From: Cytophagales bacterium
GTDB lineage: Bacteria; Bacteroidota; Bacteroidia; Cytophagales; 172606-1
Length of the DNA stretch: 64,000 bases
Assembly (NCBI GenBank): GCA_030446715.1
Contig: JAUJMU010000005.1
Location: 149,709-213,708 of the forward strand
Direction: 5' to 3'
Position 1 is the stretch's first letter. Each line of letters opens with the position of its first letter. The notes under the pieces are model-generated. The model saw only the letters and a list, made by a program, of their open reading frames with translations, was not told where the DNA came from and made no database searches. The translations under genes and the position numbers were made by a program. This document shows positions 33,240 through 41,860 of the stretch, piece after piece.

Positions 33240-35462
33240 ATGATTATTTCAGCGCCTCCTTCTACGGCAAAAGATGTTCAGCGGGCACTTTACCTTCATG
33301 TCTCCTTTTTTTGTTCGATAATACCCCTGTTCTCAGCGGCAGCCTATATACTGATGCGTACCGGATTTGAGGAAAATCACGCCGCAGATTGTATAAAGCT
33401 CACGGGCACTGCTTTTTTCCTTTTGTTCCTGCCCGATATAAGCAACCGGATTCTGCACCTGGCGGGCAGGGGCCATCTCGGCGGCAGATGGTATCTGTGC
33501 GAAGCTATTTTACCCTTGTACGGCCTTTTATTCCTGTTCGTGACCGGGTATCTGGCCTTGTTCAGCCAGTCAGCCCTTTTTGTTTTACCGGTTGGACTTG
33601 GGTACATTTTCTGGATTATTTCCGGCATCAGCTTCATCAGGAGTGCAAATGTAATCTACCTGATCACGGGACTGCTGCTGACCCTGTTCTTCTGCATTTG
33701 GGTAGCCGCACTGACGGTAAGGCCCGCCATGCTGGAAAGGATCGTGGCGGGTAATACTGAGATAGATTTCTGGTTCCATACTGCAATGTCGCAGATGCTG
33801 AAAACTTACGGCATTCCCAGCAGTGGTTTCGATGGTACTCCATGGATGTATTACCACTACGGCAATCACCTGCTGACAGCAAATTTATCAGCCCTGCTGA
33901 AAATACCGGTTTACGTAATGTATTCAGTGGGTTACGCCGTGATAATAGTACCGCTGTTCTTTAAAATGTACCTCACTTTTGCCTTCACGGCAAGAAGCAT
34001 TCTGGCCGGAAACACCGGCCGGGTATCCCATCCGCGGATCGGCTATGCAACTGCTTTTCTGTTCCTGTGCATTTTCATGCAGATCATAAAGAACTTGTAT
34101 ACAGGTCTTTTTCTGGGCTATAACTTTCTTGGAAGTGAGTCTTACACCGCAGGCCTTTCCGTGATGTTCGCTATCTGCAGCATCTGTCTCACCTTTTGGT
34201 ACGGAAAACCTGAGACCGGGAAACAAACGGATTTTTCCTTTTTCTTTTTATTCCTGCCAGTAGCCCTGGCTGTGCTGGGATTTCTGAAAATATCCCTGCT
34301 GTATCTGGCGCTGGTCATTGCCGGATACCTGTTCTTCAGACTAGGGCTATACAAAAAGGGCTATTACTGGCTGGCCGGTTTTGTGCTTGCCGGAATCGGC
34401 TTATCCGTGTACCTGGCCACTGTAGAGACCACCTTTATGGGTGCCACCTTTATGGGTGCCCGGCAGTTGGGTTACGAGGGAAGAGCAGAACCTTTCTATT
34501 TCTTCAGACACACCCATCCATTTGAGCCGGTTGATTTTTTTGTCTTTTTCTATTTGTGGTCTCATCTGTATTGTATTGCGTTTCTCCTGCTCAGGCCCGC
34601 AGGAAGCATCCGCCAGTTGTTCCGGAGCGGGCAATCCAATGCAACAGTGAGTGTCGAACTGGTATTGCTGATTTGTATAGCCGGACTGGTTCCGAGTTTC
34701 TTCCTCCTGCTTGCCGGTGGCAACGCAATGTATTTTGCGGGTTTTCAGGCATTGTTTTCTTCCGCCCTTCTCATTGCGATACTGCCGCTGCTTAAAGAAA
34801 AATGGAATTCGCTAAGCAGGAGGAGCAAATTACCTTATCCTTTCTATCAGGTGCTGGCAGTGTTGGTATCCATTACCGCTTACCTGATTCTGTACATGGG
34901 CGTAAGGTTTAAGGTGACCGAAAAGCTCGGCCGGGATTTCAGCAACCGGAAGAGTATCCTAAAAGATACTTCCGGTGAAAAATTCAACCTGTCCGAATCG
35001 CTGGCTATGATTGCTTCAGGTACCCATTCACCCAATCAGGAAAAATTCCGCTACCTGTACAGCCCCGCGGTGCAGGCGGCACTGGAGCGGGATACCATTT
35101 ATCAGTTCCTGAAAAAGGCAAGGGCACTTGACCAGATAAGTGTACAGGAGAAGCGAAAGACCGGCGTTTATGCCGATTTACAGCGGGCAAATTTGCCTTT
35201 CAGAGTACCGTGTTACGTTGTGCCGTTTCTGGTGCCTGGTCTGAGCGGCATGGCGTCGGTATACGGCATGCCCTACGATTGCCCCATGGGTGCCTACGGC
35301 TATGAATACTATAATGCCCGCTATAAAAATCACCCCGGATGGGACCATGTGTTTACGCCTCAGGAGGTTTGCGGACTTGCCCAAAAGTGGGGATTGGGTA
35401 AAGTAATCTGGTTCTCGCCGGCAGCAAATGATTTCAAACCGGTAACTTGCATAGAAAACTGA
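33240..35462 (+). CDS. Large multi-pass membrane protein, possible GT-C glycosyltransferase
   Basis: 740 aa from the ATG at 33240 (MIISAPPSTAKDVQRALYLH); the frame opens 25 codons earlier, overlapping the end of the pseudogene. At least ten hydrophobic helices cover the first ~560 residues, then a soluble C-terminal domain of ~180 residues with a YGMPYDCPMGAYGYEYYN segment. The loop ERIVAGNTEIDFWFHTAMSQ followed by DGTPWMYYHYGNH resembles the acidic external loop of GT-C lipid-sugar-dependent glycosyltransferases, but I do not recognise a named family. A 15-bp in-frame duplication (34429-34458) repeats TFMGA. Probably acts on a lipid-linked or nascent glycan in this locus. Confidence 0.75.
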   Translation: MIISAPPSTAKDVQRALYLHVSFFCSIIPLFSAAAYILMRTGFEENHAADCIKLTGTAFFLLFLPDISNRILHLAGRGHLGGRWYLCEAILPLYGLLFLFVTGYLALFSQSALFVLPVGLGYIFWIISGISFIRSANVIYLITGLLLTLFFCIWVAALTVRPAMLERIVAGNTEIDFWFHTAMSQMLKTYGIPSSGFDGTPWMYYHYGNHLLTANLSALLKIPVYVMYSVGYAVIIVPLFFKMYLTFAFTARSILAGNTGRVSHPRIGYATAFLFLCIFMQIIKNLYTGLFLGYNFLGSESYTAGLSVMFAICSICLTFWYGKPETGKQTDFSFFFLFLPVALAVLGFLKISLLYLALVIAGYLFFRLGLYKKGYYWLAGFVLAGIGLSVYLATVETTFMGATFMGARQLGYEGRAEPFYFFRHTHPFEPVDFFVFFYLWSHLYCIAFLLLRPAGSIRQLFRSGQSNATVSVELVLLICIAGLVPSFFLLLAGGNAMYFAGFQALFSSALLIAILPLLKEKWNSLSRRSKLPYPFYQVLAVLVSITAYLILYMGVRFKVTEKLGRDFSNRKSILKDTSGEKFNLSESLAMIASGTHSPNQEKFRYLYSPAVQAALERDTIYQFLKKARALDQISVQEKRKTGVYADLQRANLPFRVPCYVVPFLVPGLSGMASVYGMPYDCPMGAYGYEYYNARYKNHPGWDHVFTPQEVCGLAQKWGLGKVIWFSPAANDFKPVTCIEN
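34429..34458 (+). repeat. 15-bp in-frame tandem duplication
   Basis: ccacctttatgggtg occurs twice in a row (34429-34443, 34444-34458), giving TFMGATFMGA in the protein. The broken paralogue has the segment once (LTFGSRR), so the duplication is specific to this copy. Confidence 0.9.
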
Positions 35463-35554
35463 GGAAACGGTATCAGCAGCAAAACTTCCGGATCAGCACT
35501 TGGCTATGAAGATGTACTCCCGGATCAGCAAAATCAATTTACCGGCAATAAGAT

Positions 35555-36829
35555 TTGAATCTGATTAAAAAATTTCTGGGCGGAGAATACTCTCCTTTGT
35601 ATGGCAATTTTGCTTCTTTGGCTCTGCTGCAGGCAACAAATTTCCTGCTCCCGCTGGTTACTCTTCCCTTCTTGCTCCGGGTGATTGGTACTGAAAAATT
35701 CGGGGTTGTGATGTACGTACAATCCTTTATGCTGTTTTTTTCGGTCATTACTGATTACAGTTTCAATGTTTCGGCTACGCGGTCTGCTGCATTGCACAAA
35801 AATGATAAAGAATTTCTCTCCCGGCTCTTCTCCCAAGTTTTTGGAGCCAAACTGCTTCTTTGCCTGTTCAGTCTGGCCTCAGTGATCACTATTGTTTCCC
35901 TTATTGATTCGTTTCGTATCCACAGTCAGGCTTACTATCTGGGTTGCAGCATTATACTTGGGCAGGCTTTGCTTCCGGTGTGGTTTTATCAGGGCATGGA
36001 GGAAATGAAGTACATCACAATAATGAATGTTACTTCTAAAATTGTTTTCACGGCCCTCATCTTTTTCTTGATCAGGCGCGAAAGTGACTACCCGCTGATT
36101 TTGTTGTTTTTCGGGGCGGGCAATGTGCTTTCCGGGGTATATGGACTAGTAAGAATCATCTCTAAATACAAGCTTGTTTTACGCCTGCCGGAGCGGGAGG
36201 CCATGTCGGATCAACTGCGGGAGGGCTGGCATATATTCCTTTCCAGTTTTTCTATTGCCGTTTACAGTAACGCAAATATTTTTATTCTGGGTTTTTTTGC
36301 CACTGATCTGGTGGTAGGCTATTATAGCATCGCCGACCGGATAATCAATGCCATCCGGCAGATACTGGCGGTGTTTTCCCTGGCTGTTTATCCGTACGTA
36401 TGTCGCCTGACGGCCAGCGGACACGCCCTGATTCTGAGCCTCTTCCGGAGAGTGTATGTGCCTTTTTCAAGTATGATATTTATTCTTTGCCTCGGAACCT
36501 GTATTTTTGCTGACACCATTATTTTAATCCTAGCCGGACAGGAAACTCCCGAAGCAGTACATCTGCTGCGGATATTAAGTGTTGTACCTGTAGTGGTTGG
36601 CCTTAATATTCCGGCTTACCAGATTCTGCTCGCCTATAATCTCAAGAAAAGCTACAGCTACGTAATTACCATTGGTTCCATTCTGAACGTTACCCTTAAT
36701 TTTGCTTTATCCGGAATCTTTTCAGCAACTGGTACCGCAATAAGTGTAGTAATTACTGAGTTATTCATTACCATAAGTTTGCACCTGATTTTATCTTACA
36801 AACATCCCCAGTATGCCCTGCGTAACTGA
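35555..36829 (+). CDS. Wzx-type polysaccharide flippase
   Basis: 424 aa, twelve or more hydrophobic helices, MATE/MOP-superfamily polysaccharide transporter. Start is a TTG at 35555 (MNLIKKFLGGEYSPLYGNFA): a TAA lies in frame two codons upstream and no ATG fits. Conserved N-terminal pattern LLPLVTLPFLLRVIGTEKFG (about residues 30-50) and mid-protein YYSIADRIINAIRQI are typical of O-antigen flippases. Likely moves the undecaprenyl-linked repeat unit to the periplasmic side. Confidence 0.88.
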   Translation: MNLIKKFLGGEYSPLYGNFASLALLQATNFLLPLVTLPFLLRVIGTEKFGVVMYVQSFMLFFSVITDYSFNVSATRSAALHKNDKEFLSRLFSQVFGAKLLLCLFSLASVITIVSLIDSFRIHSQAYYLGCSIILGQALLPVWFYQGMEEMKYITIMNVTSKIVFTALIFFLIRRESDYPLILLFFGAGNVLSGVYGLVRIISKYKLVLRLPEREAMSDQLREGWHIFLSSFSIAVYSNANIFILGFFATDLVVGYYSIADRIINAIRQILAVFSLAVYPYVCRLTASGHALILSLFRRVYVPFSSMIFILCLGTCIFADTIILILAGQETPEAVHLLRILSVVPVVVGLNIPAYQILLAYNLKKSYSYVITIGSILNVTLNFALSGIFSATGTAISVVITELFITISLHLILSYKHPQYALRN

Positions 36830-36919
36830 CAGATTTTTCTTTTACAGAAGCCATCCTGCCCTGTAATCCGCATCCGGACCACCGGCGGATATTTCAGGAG
36901 TATCTCAGAAAATCATTAT

Positions 36920-37591
36920 ATGAATTTATACGCGGACAAAGAGCCAATTTATTTTTCAGATGCCAGAGTAGATCTGATCAGTCTGTTGCCCCGCAATCCT
37001 GCTAACCGGGTGCTTGAGGTCGGCTGTGGGGGCGGCGATACGCTGCTGAAGATAAAAGAAATGAACCTCGCTGCCGAAACTGTTGGGATTGAATTATTTG
37101 ATATGCCGGGTACCAATCAGCGCAGCCCGGTCATTAATAAGTTTATTTTGGGAAACATTGAATCAATGCAGATTCCTTTGCCCGAAAACTACTTTGATGT
37201 GTTGATATGCGCTGACGTTCTGGAGCACCTGGTTGATCCGTGGAGTGTAGTCGAAAAGCTGGTCCGGCACCTGCGCCCCGGCGGTACTATGCTGGTAAGT
37301 ATTCCTAATTTCAGGGAAATAAACACCCTGTATAAAATTTTCATCCGCGGAGATTTCAGGTACGCTGACAGCGGCATACTCGATAAAACGCATCTCCGCT
37401 TTTTTTGCCGGCAAAACGTGAAGGCGCTGCTCACTACTGACCAGTTGTACCCGCTGTTTATTGAACCCAGTTACCGGTATAACCGCAATCAGAAAAACCG
37501 CAAACTTCTGAACAGGATTACTCTTGGCCTCTTCAGGGATTTATTATCCATTCAGTTTATCATCAAAGCAGAGAAAAAATCCGGCATCTGA
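36920..37591 (+). CDS. SAM-dependent methyltransferase (class I)
   Basis: 223 aa. Motif I VLEVGCGGGDTLLKIKEMN near residue 31 binds SAM; ENYFDVLICADVLEHLVDPW near residue 90 is motif II, and LRPGGTMLVSIPNF near 118 is motif III. No membrane helix or signal. Sitting between the flippase and a glycosyltransferase, it probably methylates a sugar or a glycan end, but the acceptor cannot be inferred. It ends 4 bp before the next start. Confidence 0.85.
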   Translation: MNLYADKEPIYFSDARVDLISLLPRNPANRVLEVGCGGGDTLLKIKEMNLAAETVGIELFDMPGTNQRSPVINKFILGNIESMQIPLPENYFDVLICADVLEHLVDPWSVVEKLVRHLRPGGTMLVSIPNFREINTLYKIFIRGDFRYADSGILDKTHLRFFCRQNVKALLTTDQLYPLFIEPSYRYNRNQKNRKLLNRITLGLFRDLLSIQFIIKAEKKSGI

Positions 37592-37595
37592 ACTG

Positions 37596-38678
37596 ATGGA
37601 TAAAGTTTTCATAATCATACTCAATTATAACGGCTGGCGGGATACGGTTGAATGTCTGGAAAGTGTTTTCAGACTGGATTATTCAGATTATCAGGTAATC
37701 GTTGTTGACAACTGCTCTGCAGATAACTCAATTTTTCACATCACCGAATGGGCAAAGGGGCATACTCAGGTACAGGCAAAAAACCACACCCTCAAATCCC
37801 TGTCAGAGCCCAACGTGCCGAAACCGGTTGCTTTTTCCCTTTACGATCAGCAGGAAATTGAGGAGATGACCCGTTCATCTGATCAGAATCCATTAATTCT
37901 GATCAGATCGGCCGCAAACAGTGGCTTTGCCCACGGCAATAACCTCGGCATCCGCTTTGCACAGGCAAAAAACGATTACTACTACATCTGGCTGCTGAAC
38001 AATGATACCGTAGTAGCCCCTGATGCACTGGATTATCTGGTGGAGAGGTCTCGTCAATACAAAGCTTCGGGACAAAAGGTAGGAATGCTTGGCGGCAAAG
38101 TGCTGTATTACCACCAACCCGATACGCTGCAGTGCGTGAGTGGCGGCACCTACAACAAATGGATGGCAATACCCACCCTGATTGGCAACGATGCAAAAGA
38201 CCAGGGCCAGTTCGACGTGGATGATGTCGAGCTATACCTGATTCTGGGTGCCTCCACACTGGTCACAAAAGAATTTCTGCAGGAAGTAGGGCCTCTGGGG
38301 GAAGATTATTTTCTTTATTTTGAAGAGCAGGACTGGGCGGAGAGAGGCCGGAGGAAGGGCAACTACGGGCTTGGCTACGCGTGGCAGACCAAAGTTTACC
38401 ATAAAGACGGCTCTTCTACCGGAGGAAACAAAAACAAGAATGCTACTTCAAAATTATCCGATTACTACTACTCCCGGAGCAAGATCCTGTTTACCAGAAA
38501 GTTTTATCCTGCCTGCCTGCCTACTGTTTACCTCAGTTTTCTGATTGTCATGTTTAACCGCTTCCGTCGCGGCAAATATGATCATATTCCGTTGCTGCTC
38601 GGGCTACTGCTCAACCCCTCGGCCATGTACCCGGCTCACCGCCGGCCTGAAGAAAACAAACAAAACCGAAAAGGATGA
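37596..38678 (+). CDS. Family 2 glycosyltransferase
   Basis: 360 aa from the ATG at 37596 (MDKVFIIILNYNGWRDTVEC); the frame's earlier ATG lies inside the methyltransferase gene. GT-A fold: VVDNCSADNS near residue 42, NSGFAHGNNLG near 110 and the metal-binding NNDT near residue 135, with an unusual 50-residue polar insert (residues ~55-105) between the first two. A late ED-type motif is FLYFEEQDWAERGRR. Resembles rhamnosyltransferase-like COG1216 proteins; sugar unknown. Its stop overlaps the next start by 4 bp (ATGA). Confidence 0.88.
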   Translation: MDKVFIIILNYNGWRDTVECLESVFRLDYSDYQVIVVDNCSADNSIFHITEWAKGHTQVQAKNHTLKSLSEPNVPKPVAFSLYDQQEIEEMTRSSDQNPLILIRSAANSGFAHGNNLGIRFAQAKNDYYYIWLLNNDTVVAPDALDYLVERSRQYKASGQKVGMLGGKVLYYHQPDTLQCVSGGTYNKWMAIPTLIGNDAKDQGQFDVDDVELYLILGASTLVTKEFLQEVGPLGEDYFLYFEEQDWAERGRRKGNYGLGYAWQTKVYHKDGSSTGGNKNKNATSKLSDYYYSRSKILFTRKFYPACLPTVYLSFLIVMFNRFRRGKYDHIPLLLGLLLNPSAMYPAHRRPEENKQNRKG

Positions 38679-39931
38679 AAATTCAGGAAAAACACATTGC
38701 CTATTTTCTTTTTCTGATCTTTCTGGCTTACGGGCTCAACAACTATTTCTTTGAAAGAAAAGTATTCTTCAACGAAATCTTATCGCTGTGCGGATTTATT
38801 TTGTTCCTGGGCAAAACCTACCAGCGGAATCTGGTCTTCCGGTTCCCCTACTCCCGTATTTACAAGGTAGTGCTTTGGCTGATTTTGCTGGGCATTTTCC
38901 AGCTCCTGGTATCCATCTTTTATAAAACCAGTTGGTACTTTTATTTCAGGAACAGTGTCATTGTTTATTCAATGTTCACATTCTTTATCGGCTTCCATTT
39001 CTTTGAGTATTTCCTGAGATTCATCCGGTACACGAGAAAACTAATTGCCCTGTTTCTGGGGTTTGCACTCAGTTTTCCTATGCCGGTGGTACTGCTTGAC
39101 CGGTTTACCGCCTCCGGTTTTTTCCCTTACCTCTTCCTGCGGTCAGATCGTGTCGCTTTTCTGCTGATTCTGGTCCTGAATGTGATTTATGCCTTTACCT
39201 ATGATTCTTTGACGGTGATCATCATCACCCTCGTACTGGCAGGAATCGAGCTGGCACGCCGGTACATTTACCTGAAAGTCCTTTTATCGGCCGGTCTGGT
39301 TCTGTTTCTGGCGGTTTTCATCCAACTTATGCCCTACCTGAAACTATACCGGAGCGGTCCATACCATCTGTTTGGCAATGTAAAACTGGTGTATCACCAG
39401 AACTGGCTGTTGTCGCTGGATGGCAACACTACCTGGAGGGCCGTGCTATGGTACCGGCTGCTGGCCGAAAAATTTCCTGAAAACATGCTCGGAATCGGCA
39501 TGGGAACGCCTCTTATTGAATACCGGCCGGGTCTGAATACCACTGAAAGTGAGTACGATGATGAATATAACGCCCATGTTTTCGGCTTACACAATACTTA
39601 TCTTACTTTATTTGTCCGGCTTGGTTTTCTTTACCTGATTCTTGTATTGCTGATCTATGATTCTGTTTTAAGGGAATACTACTGGTACAGGAAGTATTAT
39701 AAGTACAACAACTATTACTATTTCTTCTGGAGTTTTTTTGCAATCACGGGAGTAGGTTTGTTCAATCTGCTGCTGGAGAGCCCTACCGTGGCCTCTCTGT
39801 ATTGGATTAGCCTCGGCTTTGTGGCTAAAGTGATTTACAACCGCCGTGAGTCTTTTGCCTTGGCGCTGCCGGCAGATACCCCTCCCGGCACCTTACCCGG
39901 AAAAGCCGCGGATACTGATGCAGGTCAGTGA
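38675..39931 (+). CDS. Wzy-like O-antigen polymerase/ligase membrane protein
   Basis: 418 aa with about ten hydrophobic helices and a long external loop (residues ~225-300) that contains the GIGMGTPLIEYRPG and AHVFGLHNTYLTLFVRLG segments; the H-N-x-Y/F pattern is typical of the O-antigen ligase/polymerase superfamily. It is translationally coupled to the GT2 gene (4-bp overlap). A second protein of this kind lies at 45426-46742, so one may polymerise and the other ligate the glycan. Confidence 0.78.
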   Translation: MKIQEKHIAYFLFLIFLAYGLNNYFFERKVFFNEILSLCGFILFLGKTYQRNLVFRFPYSRIYKVVLWLILLGIFQLLVSIFYKTSWYFYFRNSVIVYSMFTFFIGFHFFEYFLRFIRYTRKLIALFLGFALSFPMPVVLLDRFTASGFFPYLFLRSDRVAFLLILVLNVIYAFTYDSLTVIIITLVLAGIELARRYIYLKVLLSAGLVLFLAVFIQLMPYLKLYRSGPYHLFGNVKLVYHQNWLLSLDGNTTWRAVLWYRLLAEKFPENMLGIGMGTPLIEYRPGLNTTESEYDDEYNAHVFGLHNTYLTLFVRLGFLYLILVLLIYDSVLREYYWYRKYYKYNNYYYFFWSFFAITGVGLFNLLLESPTVASLYWISLGFVAKVIYNRRESFALALPADTPPGTLPGKAADTDAGQ

Positions 39932-39953
39932 TCAGGCAAGCCGGTCACTGACC
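39923..39953. other. Hairpin at the end of the Wzy-like gene
   Basis: ggtcagtga (39923-39931) and tcactgacc (39945-39953) form a perfect 9-bp stem that includes the stop codon. It lies between convergent genes; there is no T-run on either side, so termination is uncertain. Confidence 0.5.
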
Positions 39954-39988
39954 GGGCATCCGTGATCCTTCAGCAACCAGTCACCGGT

Positions 39989-41119
39989 TTATGGCAATAA
40001 AGTCCGCTGATACTCAGAGGCGATACGCCGCACCGAATACTTCTCCCGGAATATGCCTGCCGTGCGGGCTGCTTCTTCAGTAAGTCTGTCCAGATGATCA
40101 CTGCAGTAGGTCATCTTTTCGGCCAGCTCATACGTATCCGTCGGATTGTCTACATAAATCGCCTTGCCCATGGATATTTCCGGCAGGGAAGCGCATCGGG
40201 TAGTAATTGTCAGTTTGCCCGCGCCCATTGCCTCCGCTACCGGCATACCAAAGCCTTCGAAGAGGGATGGATACACAAAAAACCGGCAGTGATGGTAAAG
40301 CGCATCTACCTGCTGGTCAGGGATGTATCCCGTGGTAATGATATCAGTACTCCCTTGGAGGGCGGCCATTATTTGCTGATGGTAGTCTGAAAAATTGCTT
40401 CCCAGCAGATGCTTTGGTAGTTGGCCAACCAATACCAGTTTCAGGTCACTGTTTGTTTTCCGCTTGTATTCCCTGAATGCTTTCAGCAGCGTAAGCGTAT
40501 TCTTGTGCGGATACATAGCACTGACGGAAAGAATGTAGTCAAAATCGTATGGCTTGGGTGAGTGAGTTGCCCGGTCAAACCGGCTGAAGTCAATCGGGTT
40601 GTGAATCGTGTGTAATTTGCTCCGGTACTTTTCCCCAAAACGTTGTATTACGTCTTCTTTTACAAAATCAGAGATACAGATCACCTTGCTTGCCCGCCTG
40701 AGTGTATTCAGGTGAGCAAGGTATAACCACGACCTTTTGCCAAAACTGAAAAATTGGGGAAAATTCAGGTAAAGCAGATCTACTATGTTGGTAATGCGGG
40801 CGGGTTGCCCGGTGCCTCCGGGCAACTGCAGCGGGGTTATGTAACAGGGCTGGAAAACGGCCCCGTAGCTTTTGTAATCATCTACTACCGCGGGGAGCAG
40901 ATAATCGTAGAAAGCCCGGTTGCCTCTCAGTTTGAGCATCCGGGTATCAAACTGAGAGGCAACCGGGTCATAGCCACTATACGATTGGTTCAGCAACAAG
41001 ACTATCTCTTTACTGAATCCGGTCTGCTCAAATCCCTTCAGCAGGTTATACAAATACGTTTCGGCACCACCCACTTTACCCGGATGCACAAATAAGCCGC
41101 TGATCAAAACTTTGGGCAT
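39989..41119 (-). CDS. Family 4 glycosyltransferase
   Basis: 376 aa, GT-B fold. N-terminal GLFVHPGKVGGAETYLYNLL (residues ~7-27) and C-terminal EX7E motif in FEGFGMPVAEAMGAG near residues 287-295, with LVLVGQLPK and ITTGYIPDQQV in the nucleotide-sugar domain. Runs opposite to its neighbours, so it has its own promoter. The coding sequence contains a perfect 21-bp inverted repeat (40915-40967). Likely adds one sugar of the repeat unit at the cytoplasmic face. Confidence 0.9.
   Translation of the reverse strand: MPKVLISGLFVHPGKVGGAETYLYNLLKGFEQTGFSKEIVLLLNQSYSGYDPVASQFDTRMLKLRGNRAFYDYLLPAVVDDYKSYGAVFQPCYITPLQLPGGTGQPARITNIVDLLYLNFPQFFSFGKRSWLYLAHLNTLRRASKVICISDFVKEDVIQRFGEKYRSKLHTIHNPIDFSRFDRATHSPKPYDFDYILSVSAMYPHKNTLTLLKAFREYKRKTNSDLKLVLVGQLPKHLLGSNFSDYHQQIMAALQGSTDIITTGYIPDQQVDALYHHCRFFVYPSLFEGFGMPVAEAMGAGKLTITTRCASLPEISMGKAIYVDNPTDTYELAEKMTYCSDHLDRLTEEAARTAGIFREKYSVRRIASEYQRTLLP
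40915..40967. repeat. Perfect 21-bp inverted repeat inside a glycosyltransferase gene
   Basis: Arms at 40915-40935 and 40947-40967 are exactly complementary, with an 11-nt loop. The protein reads PVASQFD...LKLRGNR across it. The stem would form in either RNA strand. Confidence 0.95.
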
Positions 41120-41171
41120 AAAATATTATGATTTTTAAAACTAGGTCTGCAACAGAACAGGACAAAGGCCC

Positions 41172-41187
41172 AAAAATTATAATTTTT
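41172..41187. repeat. Perfect AT palindrome in a divergent promoter gap
   Basis: aaaaattataattttt is a perfect 16-bp palindrome, flanked by ggcc on both sides. It lies in the 262-bp gap (41120-41381) between the GT4 gene and the next gene; possibly an operator or just an AT-rich promoter element. Confidence 0.45.
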
Positions 41188-41242
41188 CGGCCAAACTTCT
41201 CCCCTCCCGCCGCTATTGCCATCAATAATAAGGCACATAGAT

Positions 41243-41275
41243 TTTGTCTTCTTCAGATTGGATTGGCTAAATTTG
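41243..41275 (+). promoter_or_regulatory. Candidate Bacteroidota-type promoter
   Basis: TTTG (41243-41246) and TAAATTTG (41268-41275) are 21 nt apart, slightly longer than the usual 19-20. The following gene starts at 41382. Confidence 0.4.
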
Positions 41276-41381
41276 CACTTTCAAAGCTTCCGTCAATTTT
41301 ATCCTGTAGCGTACATAATTACCTTTTTGTACTGCCACTCCCGGAAGTCCAAACCTTTCCCGTTCTCTGAACCTGAATCAA

Positions 41382-41837
41382 ATGTCTACCGACAGAAAAT
41401 TACTGATTCTTGTTACCATCGCTCTGCTGATGGTCATTTGCTTTTTTGTGCTGATACTCGCTGATTCCAAAAAGACTGAAGCTGCTCAGACCTCAACGGA
41501 CCCCATAAAAGTTACCACTGACATAGAGAAAAAAGAATATTCTGCAGCTGAAGTACGGCAACTGATCAAAGGGTTGCCTGAGTACCAGGGGGATTCTTTG
41601 CTTATTGCGCCTGATGGAAAACTGGTGAGCATGGATGGAAAGATTCAGTCAGTAATTGACCAGATTTACCTGGTACCTGCCAATATAGAAAACTGCCGGG
41701 GTCAATCCGCAAGATATCGCCTGCCTGTGCCTTATTACGTGTACAGGTTAGCCATCGGATACTACATCAATCAGTACGGGGATAAAAGAAAAGGTATAAG
41801 CCGGGACTCTGTAACCAACCGCAAGGCCGGACAATGA
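41382..41837 (+). CDS. Hypothetical membrane-anchored protein
   Basis: 151 aa. One N-terminal membrane helix (LLILVTIALLMVICFFVLIL, residues ~7-26) and then a mostly soluble, probably periplasmic domain with YSAAEVRQLIKGLPEYQGDS and a single cysteine. I do not recognise the family. It lies between two glycosyltransferase genes and just before a GtrB-like transferase, so a role in glycan assembly is only a guess from context. Confidence 0.75.
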   Translation: MSTDRKLLILVTIALLMVICFFVLILADSKKTEAAQTSTDPIKVTTDIEKKEYSAAEVRQLIKGLPEYQGDSLLIAPDGKLVSMDGKIQSVIDQIYLVPANIENCRGQSARYRLPVPYYVYRLAIGYYINQYGDKRKGISRDSVTNRKAGQ

Positions 41838-41860
41838 CAGATCATACAAATTTCTGATGG

